A stretch of 64,000 bases of DNA from Ardenticatenaceae bacterium (lineage in GTDB: Bacteria; Chloroflexota; Anaerolineae; Promineifilales; Promineifilaceae), in NCBI GenBank assembly GCA_020634315.1, contig JACKBV010000020.1:1-64000 (forward strand). Reading direction: 5' to 3'. A model generated the notes under the pieces. That model was not told the origin of the DNA. It did not search any database and worked only from the letters and a program-made list of their open reading frames with translations. The position numbers and the translations under genes were made by a program. Shown here piece after piece: positions 58,307 to 64,000 of the stretch; the stretch's first letter is position 1; every line of letters starts with the position of its first letter.

Positions 58307-60466
58307 ATGAACCGTATGCGACGACGATTAACGGCCGTTACCTATCATTTTCTCCCCGAACTGCGTCAGGCTACCTTGGAGATGCAGTCGGCTGCTTTGG
58401 GCAGCGTGTTGGGGACGTTGTACGGCGTGCCGCTCGCGTTGGCCGGGATAATCTGGCTGTTATGGGTAACAGATTGGGCAATGTTTGCCGCCCAATGGCC
58501 GCTGTTGCTGCTGTTGTTTGCCTTACATCGACTGCTGGGTTATTTCGACTTTTCCACCGTGCTGGCAAGCGATTCCGTGCGTGTGCATGGTTCGCAAGCG
58601 CGGTTGGTCACATGGTCGGCGGCGCTGTTGTTGGGGCCAGGGGCGTTGTGGCTGGATTTGCTTGGCGCGTTAATTGATGCGTTGTTACGGCCGTTACCAT
58701 CAACATCGACTCCGTTGGTGGCGCGGGTGCAGCGTTGGGATCGAGTGCGCGTGTTTTCTGTGACGGTTGGGCGCGAGACGTTGTCGCTGCTGCCGGCGTT
58801 GTGGTTATACGGCCGTTTAGGCGGCCTTGTTCCCCTGGCGGCACTCAGTTTAGAAGCGGTTGCCCCGGCGTTGTGGGCGACGTTGTTGAAAAGCGGCTTG
58901 TTTGCATTGATCATAGCGCCCCTGCTGCTGCTGTTTTTGCTGGCAACAGAGCATGCTTCGTTAATCGAACAGTTGCGTACTTTTTACCATTTCTGGCTGG
59001 CTGTCATTGTTTTTTATCTGCTGCCGGAACCCTTTGGCGTTTTAGCGGCCGGTTTGTACGCCGCGGGTGGGCTGTGGGTTTATCTCTTTTTCTTTGTCGG
59101 GATTGGCCTGTTTAGCTTTTTGATTCACCAATTGGTGCGCACAGCCCTGACACATCAGCGGCGTGCGCGTGAATTGGTCACACTGGAACGGTTGGCGCAG
59201 ATTGTCTTGAAGCAGCCCGCACCAGAGCTAGACCTGTCTGATTTACTAAAGCAGCATCTTCCTGGGTTGCTGCCCTTTGTTTGGGTAGAGATTCGTCTAT
59301 TTCCGGCAGACACGATTTACCGCTCAGATTGGGTGGGGCTGCCCCCGGAAACAGACACGGCGACGGCGATGCAGCCATCCCTGGCAGATTCTGTCTGGCA
59401 GCAAATGGCGGAATCGCGTGAGCCTTATCTGTTGCTGCGCCAATTTGACGCGCAAGAAAAACGTGACGGCTTATTAGTCCCCATTTTTGACACACCGGAT
59501 GAAGGCGTGATTGGCGGGTTGTGTGCGCTGCCCCATGCGAATGATGGCGATGTGCTTGATTTTTTGCCTGCGCTGCGCTCGTTGGCGGCGTTGATTGCCG
59601 CTGTGCAGTATCAAAAGGCACAGTATGAGGCGGCTCTGGCGGTGCAGGCGAAGGCGTACCAGGAGGAGTTGTACGCGCAGGCGTATCAGGCGGAGTTGTA
59701 TGCGCAAGCATTGGAATACCAAAAGATGGCGCAGGAGTTGGCCGTTGCCGGGCAGATTCAGGCCAGTTTTTTGCCGCAGTCGCTGCCGGATGTGCCTGGG
59801 TGGCAGTTTGCCGTGACGTTGGAACCGGCACGCGAAACGTCTGGCGATTTTTATGACATTATTCCGCTGCGAAACGGCCGTATCGGGTTGTTGGTCGCGG
59901 ATGTGGCGGACAAGGGCATTGGCCCGGCGCTTTACATGGCGCTTAGCCGCACATTGATTCGCACCTATGCCGATGCCTATGAGCAGCAGCCAGACCAGGT
60001 ATTGGCGGCCACGAACCGGCGTATCCTCACGGAAACGGTCAACGATTTGTTTGTGACGGTGTTTTATGCGGAGTTGGAGCCGGAAACGGGGATGCTGGTT
60101 TATTGCAATGCGGGGCACAATCCGCCGTTTTTGTTGCAGTCGGGAAACGGCCGTACTGCTCACCCCTTAGGGCGCACCGCGATTCCATTAGGCATTTTGG
60201 AAGAGGTGAATTGGCAGCACAATATGGTCACGATCATGCCCGGTGATGTTTTGGTGATGTACACAGATGGCGTGACGGAAGCGCAAGACGAGATGGAAGA
60301 ATTTTTCGGCGAGGAGCGATTGCAGCAGGTGGTGCGCACCTACATGCACCGCTCGGCTGACGTTATTGAAGATAAAGTCGTGTCCGCGATCTATGAATTT
60401 GTGGGGGATGCGCCCCAGTTTGACGACATTACGCTGATGGTCTTGCAGCGGGAGAATGGTCAGTAG
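58307..60466 (+). CDS. Membrane-bound RsbU/SpoIIE-type PP2C phosphatase
   Basis: A 719-residue protein from the ATG at 58307. The N-terminal 300 residues contain about seven membrane helices. A GAF-like region (about 310-430) and a helical linker with near-repeats AYQEELYAQ/AYQAELYAQ (about 450-475) lead into a PP2C domain of the SpoIIE type (about 485-715). Metal-binding Asp residues are in SGDFYDII, LLVADVADKGIGPALYM, YTDGVTEAQDE and FDDITLMVL. Such proteins dephosphorylate anti-anti-sigma factors in partner-switching stress signalling. No anti-sigma or STAS gene is nearby. The stop abuts the stop of the convergent serine fusion gene with no spacer. Confidence 0.9.
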   Translation: MNRMRRRLTAVTYHFLPELRQATLEMQSAALGSVLGTLYGVPLALAGIIWLLWVTDWAMFAAQWPLLLLLFALHRLLGYFDFSTVLASDSVRVHGSQARLVTWSAALLLGPGALWLDLLGALIDALLRPLPSTSTPLVARVQRWDRVRVFSVTVGRETLSLLPALWLYGRLGGLVPLAALSLEAVAPALWATLLKSGLFALIIAPLLLLFLLATEHASLIEQLRTFYHFWLAVIVFYLLPEPFGVLAAGLYAAGGLWVYLFFFVGIGLFSFLIHQLVRTALTHQRRARELVTLERLAQIVLKQPAPELDLSDLLKQHLPGLLPFVWVEIRLFPADTIYRSDWVGLPPETDTATAMQPSLADSVWQQMAESREPYLLLRQFDAQEKRDGLLVPIFDTPDEGVIGGLCALPHANDGDVLDFLPALRSLAALIAAVQYQKAQYEAALAVQAKAYQEELYAQAYQAELYAQALEYQKMAQELAVAGQIQASFLPQSLPDVPGWQFAVTLEPARETSGDFYDIIPLRNGRIGLLVADVADKGIGPALYMALSRTLIRTYADAYEQQPDQVLAATNRRILTETVNDLFVTVFYAELEPETGMLVYCNAGHNPPFLLQSGNGRTAHPLGRTAIPLGILEEVNWQHNMVTIMPGDVLVMYTDGVTEAQDEMEEFFGEERLQQVVRTYMHRSADVIEDKVVSAIYEFVGDAPQFDDITLMVLQRENGQ

Positions 60467-63196
60467 CTATTCATCCAATAAGATGACCGGTTCTTGGTAG
60501 TAACGCAGTCGGCTGCGAGCCAGTTTTTCTTCTAGAAACTCATTTAACCAGGCGCGTTTGGCGGATAAAGGCTCATCCAGTTTGAGCCGTTCCAGGTTGG
60601 CATTGAGGCGCAAAATGCGACCGGAGATGACGAAGCGCGTCAGTCCGGCGGGGAGCAGTTTGCCCTGGCTGGCGGCGTCGAACACGGTTTCCGGTGAGAA
60701 TTCTGGGAAGATGGCAACGGCCGTCATCTCCGGGAACTGCGCCAACAGTCGTGACAGGTCGGTGAGCAAGGTGCGTTCAACATTGCCCCAATTCGTATAG
60801 GTATTGACCAAAGCGTTCATGACCCCCAGGCGGTCGGCACCAGGGGCAATGCAGGCACGCGTCGCGTTACCATTGCGATCCAGGAAGTAGCAGAGGGTAT
60901 CTGCTTGCTGGAATGCACCTGGAATGTCATGCGTGTCAAGCGATTCGAAGGTTAGCCCCTCAATGTTAACAAGCTGCTGTTGTAGGTCGGCAAAGGGCTG
61001 CGTGCTGGAAATGGCGTGATACCAGGTGTGTAGCTCAAACGCTTGATGTTCGGCGCGGGCGACCTGGACAATGAGGTGCGGGTAGCCGAGCCGCTTGAAG
61101 GCGGTGAAGCGCGTGGCGCCATCGAGGACGATGTAACGGCCGCGCCAGAATGTGGTTACTGGCGGATTGACTAAACGGCCGTCTTCTTCCAACCGTTCCA
61201 TGAGGCGGGCAACCCGTTTTTCGTCTACCTGTTCGTGGGGGATGATTTGCTCAATGGGCGCTATTTCCAATGATAGGGTTTCTTTGGCTTCCTGAATGCT
61301 GAGCAGTTCTACCAATTTTTGCGCAACGTAAACGGCCGTATCCCGCTGCCGGTTCCCCAAAATGGTGCTGACATGCGGGGAGACGATAACTTTGGGATGT
61401 TGGCGCAGCTGCACTGCTTCCGCTGGCATTGTGTGTGGATCGAGTTCTGGGGGCAGTGCGGGGAGAACGGCTCCGGTTAAACGGCCGTTTTCCAACGCGG
61501 CCAACAACGCGGCATCATCAACCAGGTCTGTGTGCCCGGTGTGGATCAGGCAGGCCGTGGGTTTCATCAGCGCTAATTCGGCCGTGCCCAAAATGGTGCG
61601 CGTCTCCTGTTTAAATGGCACATGCAGGCTGACAAAATCAGCCATGCGCAGCAGTTCGTGCAAATCCATCGCTTCCACCCCGGCGGACAAGGCCAATTCG
61701 GGCGTCATGCGCGGCTGATTGACAACGACACGGACGTCGAACGCCTGCGCACGCCGCGCCACTTCTTTGCCAACTGTGCCAAAGCCGATCAGCCCTAATG
61801 TTTTTCCCGCTAAACGGCCGTCGGCAAATTGATAAGCCAGCATTAACATGCGAGCCATCGTGTTTTCGGCAAGGGCAATGGCATTGCTGCCCGGCGCATT
61901 AAAAATTTGCACGCCTAAATCTCGCGCCGCCGAGACATCAATGTGCCCCAGGCGCGAACTGGTCAAGGCAATGGCACGCAGGTTGAAGCCGTACTCAATC
62001 ACTTCGCCAGTAATACGCCGGTTGCGGTCGATGACAATTGCTTGATAATCGCTGATGCGCGTGATCAATGCTTCCTGGCTCAAATCTGGCTCGACGTCCA
62101 CATCGGCTGCTGTGCGCAAGATGTCAATCCCTGCCTCATCAATGGGATCGCAAATGAGGACACGCGGGCGTGCCGCGTGCGCCGTCGTTGGCGCAGAATC
62201 GCGTTTGCCGCTTACCGCGCGTTTTGCCGCAGCGGGCGTTTGCTGGAAAAAGCCACATTCGTTGACATTGACATTGCCGCCGCTGAAAATGATGCCGACT
62301 CGCTGCCCCATTGCCTTGAACTTGCCGGTGAAAAGGGGGGCCAGCGCCACCGCCGAACTTGGTTCGATGATGATTTTGAGGCGTGTCCAGACAAATTGCA
62401 GCGTGTCCATGATGTCTGCTTCGCTGACGGTGGTCATGTCGGCGACATATTGCTGCATCACGGCCAGATTGCGCTGGCCGATGAAGCGTGTGCGCAAGCC
62501 ATCGGCGATGGTGGGGGGCACTTGCGCCAAGGTGACGATGCTGTTGCTGCGCCAGGATTGGTTGGCGTCGGCTGCGATTTCTGGCTCAACGCCGACAACC
62601 TGGCAGCGCGATGAGCGTGCTGCCGCTGCCAGCGCCGTGCCGCTAATCAATCCGCCGCCGCCTACCGGAGCAAAGAGGTAATCGAGGTCGCCTACTTCGT
62701 CAAACAGCTCCCAAGCGGCCGTGCCTTGTCCGGCGATGATTTGGTCATTGTCATAGGGGTGAATGAGGGTGTAGCCATGTTTGGCGACAAGGTCGGCGGA
62801 GACTTTTTCGCGGTCGATGGCGGCGCAGGTGACGATTTCGGCTCCATATTCGGCCGTGGCGGCGCGTTTGATGGCTGGTGCATCTTCTGGCATCACCACG
62901 ACGGCGCGTACGCCGGCTAATTTTGCGGCGAGGGCAAGCCCTTGGGCGTGGTTGCCGCTGGAATGGGTGATGACGCCCGCTGCTTTTTGGGCAGGTGTTA
63001 ACTGGCTGATGGCATTGTATGCGCCTCTAAATTTGAATGCGCCCACGCGCTGGAAGTTTTCGCATTTCAGGAAAACTTCGCAGCCAGTCATTGTGTTCAA
63101 TGTTCGCGAGGTGAGAACGGGGGTGCGATTGACAACACCGGTTAGTCGTTTGGCAGCGTCAGCGATGACAGAGGGGGTTAATATTTGATTGGTCAT
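60467..63196 (-). CDS. Three-part fusion: Ser/Thr dehydratase + D-2-hydroxyacid dehydrogenase-like + SerK/ParB-like domain
   Basis: A 909-residue single open frame. Residues 1-about 320 form a fold-type II PLP enzyme like threonine/serine dehydratase (FKFRGAYNA with Lys55, SSGNHAQG, VGGGGLISG, FSGGNVN). Residues about 343-635 form a PGDH-like domain with NAD motif GLIGFGTVGKEVA (471-476) and a His in SPHVS (608), but IHTGHTDLVD stands where the catalytic Arg motif is expected and VLPALPPELDP where the Glu region is expected. Residues about 643-909 have a ParB/Srx-like domain (IEQIIPHEQVDEKRV, IVLDGATRFTAFKRLG) as in SbnI/SerK free-serine kinases and an ending YYQEPVILLDE. All three modules belong to serine chemistry. 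Whether the second and third are active is not known. Confidence 0.82.
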   Translation of the reverse strand: MTNQILTPSVIADAAKRLTGVVNRTPVLTSRTLNTMTGCEVFLKCENFQRVGAFKFRGAYNAISQLTPAQKAAGVITHSSGNHAQGLALAAKLAGVRAVVVMPEDAPAIKRAATAEYGAEIVTCAAIDREKVSADLVAKHGYTLIHPYDNDQIIAGQGTAAWELFDEVGDLDYLFAPVGGGGLISGTALAAAARSSRCQVVGVEPEIAADANQSWRSNSIVTLAQVPPTIADGLRTRFIGQRNLAVMQQYVADMTTVSEADIMDTLQFVWTRLKIIIEPSSAVALAPLFTGKFKAMGQRVGIIFSGGNVNVNECGFFQQTPAAAKRAVSGKRDSAPTTAHAARPRVLICDPIDEAGIDILRTAADVDVEPDLSQEALITRISDYQAIVIDRNRRITGEVIEYGFNLRAIALTSSRLGHIDVSAARDLGVQIFNAPGSNAIALAENTMARMLMLAYQFADGRLAGKTLGLIGFGTVGKEVARRAQAFDVRVVVNQPRMTPELALSAGVEAMDLHELLRMADFVSLHVPFKQETRTILGTAELALMKPTACLIHTGHTDLVDDAALLAALENGRLTGAVLPALPPELDPHTMPAEAVQLRQHPKVIVSPHVSTILGNRQRDTAVYVAQKLVELLSIQEAKETLSLEIAPIEQIIPHEQVDEKRVARLMERLEEDGRLVNPPVTTFWRGRYIVLDGATRFTAFKRLGYPHLIVQVARAEHQAFELHTWYHAISSTQPFADLQQQLVNIEGLTFESLDTHDIPGAFQQADTLCYFLDRNGNATRACIAPGADRLGVMNALVNTYTNWGNVERTLLTDLSRLLAQFPEMTAVAIFPEFSPETVFDAASQGKLLPAGLTRFVISGRILRLNANLERLKLDEPLSAKRAWLNEFLEEKLARSRLRYYQEPVILLDE

Positions 63197-63213
63197 GGGT
63201 TCAGTGGTTTATT

Positions 63214-64000
63214 TTACGTATCTTGTTGATACGGCCGTATCATTTCAATGCGGCGAAAGGAATCGAAATAGCCAATTGCTTCAAAGCCAGCCCACTTGGG
63301 ATCGGTCACAGGGATATTTTCGGCGATGGCGTCCTGGCGTTTGTGGCGTTGGTGCATCACTTTTAGGACGGTTCCGGCTACTTCCGCCGGATCGCCAACG
63401 GTGACTTCGACGACGATGCGGGTTAGCTGGAGCAGCCCGGCGTGATAAGTAACCCAGCCGCGTCCGCCGTTGTTGAGTTCGACGAGCAGTGCCGAGAGGT
63501 TACGCACGTTTTGCATGCTTTCGGTTTCGTTTAACCAATTCGGCCGTTCCTGGCGATGGGAAAGCAAGATGATGGCATCTTCATGGTCAAGAAAGGTGAC
63601 GCGTTTGACTTCATTACCCAAATCAATGACGGCATTGGGATTGGGTGGGCGACGAGCAACCAGGAGTTCTCGCGTTTCTGTGAAGTCGCACTTTTGGAAG
63701 AGTATGTGCGCGGGCTTGTTTCCCTTGATGACTTCGAGCCATATGGCTTGTATGCCCAATTCTTCTGAGCGTTGGATGAGGGCATCCATAATGATTTGCC
63801 CAATGCCCTGACGACGCCCAGAGGGTAACACGCCCAAACGTGTTACCCAACTGCGATTTTCGCGGACGCCTAACATGCCTAACCCCAATATTTCGCCGTT
63901 TTTGGCGACGACAAAGGAATGGGGTAACTGCACATCATAAGTGTGTATGTACTCGCGCAAACGCGCCACGTTCATGGGCATGGGCACGAGATAATCTACA
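63214..64000 (-). CDS. GNAT-family acetyltransferase, 5' end outside window
   Basis: The frame is open to the right edge (VDYLVP before MPMNVARL), so the true start probably lies outside; in-window starts at 63987 (GTG), 63981 and 63975 would cut the N-terminus. The acetyl-CoA motif is RLGVLPSGRRQGIGQIIMDALI. The C-terminal half (LLQLTRIVVEVTVGDP, GYFDSFRRIEMIRPY) is an unusual extra domain that may bind or sense a ligand. It lies 17 bp upstream of the serine fusion gene on the same strand and is probably co-transcribed with it. Substrate unknown. Confidence 0.78.
   Translation of the reverse strand, partial: VDYLVPMPMNVARLREYIHTYDVQLPHSFVVAKNGEILGLGMLGVRENRSWVTRLGVLPSGRRQGIGQIIMDALIQRSEELGIQAIWLEVIKGNKPAHILFQKCDFTETRELLVARRPPNPNAVIDLGNEVKRVTFLDHEDAIILLSHRQERPNWLNETESMQNVRNLSALLVELNNGGRGWVTYHAGLLQLTRIVVEVTVGDPAEVAGTVLKVMHQRHKRQDAIAENIPVTDPKWAGFEAIGYFDSFRRIEMIRPYQQDT

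Larger units (their letters stand above)
1..64000. repeat. Highly iterated palindrome ACGGCCGT (core of AACGGCCGTT)
   Basis: The 8-bp palindrome ACGGCCGT, usually as AACGGCCGTT and often within GAAACGGCCGTTTCC, occurs throughout the window, in genes and between them. By eye about 22 copies fall in the first 10 kb, where base composition alone would predict far fewer than one. In genes it is read in all frames as NGR, TAV/TAI or RP(F). Examples: 2400, 2460, 4721, 4751, 8106, 8180, 18810, 35230, 49097, 55577. Confidence 0.9.

Noticed and set aside
1..64000. Insertion sequences or prophage
   Set aside because: No transposase, integrase or phage structural gene was recognised; the only mobile-like candidates are the short leader elements and repeats.

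Overview
The window is one contiguous stretch of bacterial chromosome, moderately GC-rich. It most likely comes from an anaerobic or microaerophilic member of the Chloroflexota (Anaerolineae-like). That placement is an inference. It rests on a bacterial-type CODH/acetyl-CoA synthase next to cytochrome bd, a UPF0182 membrane protein, a CotH/lamin-tail/Calx-beta surface protein ending in a YLP-type tail, and the general gene style. No rRNA, tRNA, transposase, phage gene or CRISPR array was seen.

Layout. 1-4.5 kb (minus): the start of a 2-oxoacid:ferredoxin oxidoreductase operon (vorD, partial vorB) and a lutABC-type lactate utilization operon. 4.7-5.7 kb (plus): a short MetE-like methionine synthase. 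5.8-7.7 kb (minus): an OB-fold/DUF35 protein paired with a thiolase-fold protein. 7.9-13 kb (minus): a 1731-residue secreted CotH protein. 13.1-32.7 kb (minus): a Wood-Ljungdahl cluster. In transcription order it holds an HMA-like small protein, acsA (CODH), an acsB-acsD fusion, acsC, the corrinoid activator RACo, a radical SAM protein, acsE, malic enzyme, a thioredoxin-reductase-like flavoprotein, a metV-metF fusion, a DUF3786 protein, a formate/nitrite channel, a stand-alone Lrp-type ligand domain and two CooC ATPases. 33-39 kb (minus): cydA, cydB and a fused cydDC. 39-47 kb (minus): a glycosyltransferase, UPF0182, a transglutaminase and a DUF58 protein. 47.5-53 kb (plus): carA, rhodanese, methyltransferase, carB. 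53-58 kb (minus): LLM oxidoreductase, hpt, small proteins, a double GNAT and a HAD hydrolase. 58.3-60.5 kb (plus): an RsbU-type phosphatase. 60.5-64 kb (minus): a three-part serine-metabolism fusion and a GNAT protein cut by the window edge.

How it works together. The central cluster encodes the carbonyl branch (CODH, ACS, both CoFeSP subunits, methyltransferase, activator, nickel-insertion ATPases) and the methylene-THF reductase step of the methyl branch. No formate dehydrogenase, formyl-THF synthetase or FolD gene is in the window. The formate channel suggests formate enters or leaves the pathway. The MetE-like protein could take methyl groups from the corrinoid protein. The ferredoxin-linked oxidoreductase and malic enzyme connect the pathway to amino-acid/organic-acid oxidation and pyruvate. 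Cytochrome bd probably protects this oxygen-sensitive machinery.

Unusual signals: (i) an AcsB-AcsD fusion with a long Ala/Pro-rich linker; (ii) a dehydratase / hydroxyacid-dehydrogenase / SerK-like triple fusion; (iii) the palindrome AACGGCCGTT repeated roughly every 450 bp; (iv) a leader element with an A-B-A'-B' pairing order, in four copies in the same orientation before four unrelated genes; (v) inverted arrays of 7-bp units, mostly anchored at stop codons; (vi) a 28-codon ORF with its own Shine-Dalgarno and terminator; (vii) a structured, motif-free non-coding stretch near 54.3 kb.
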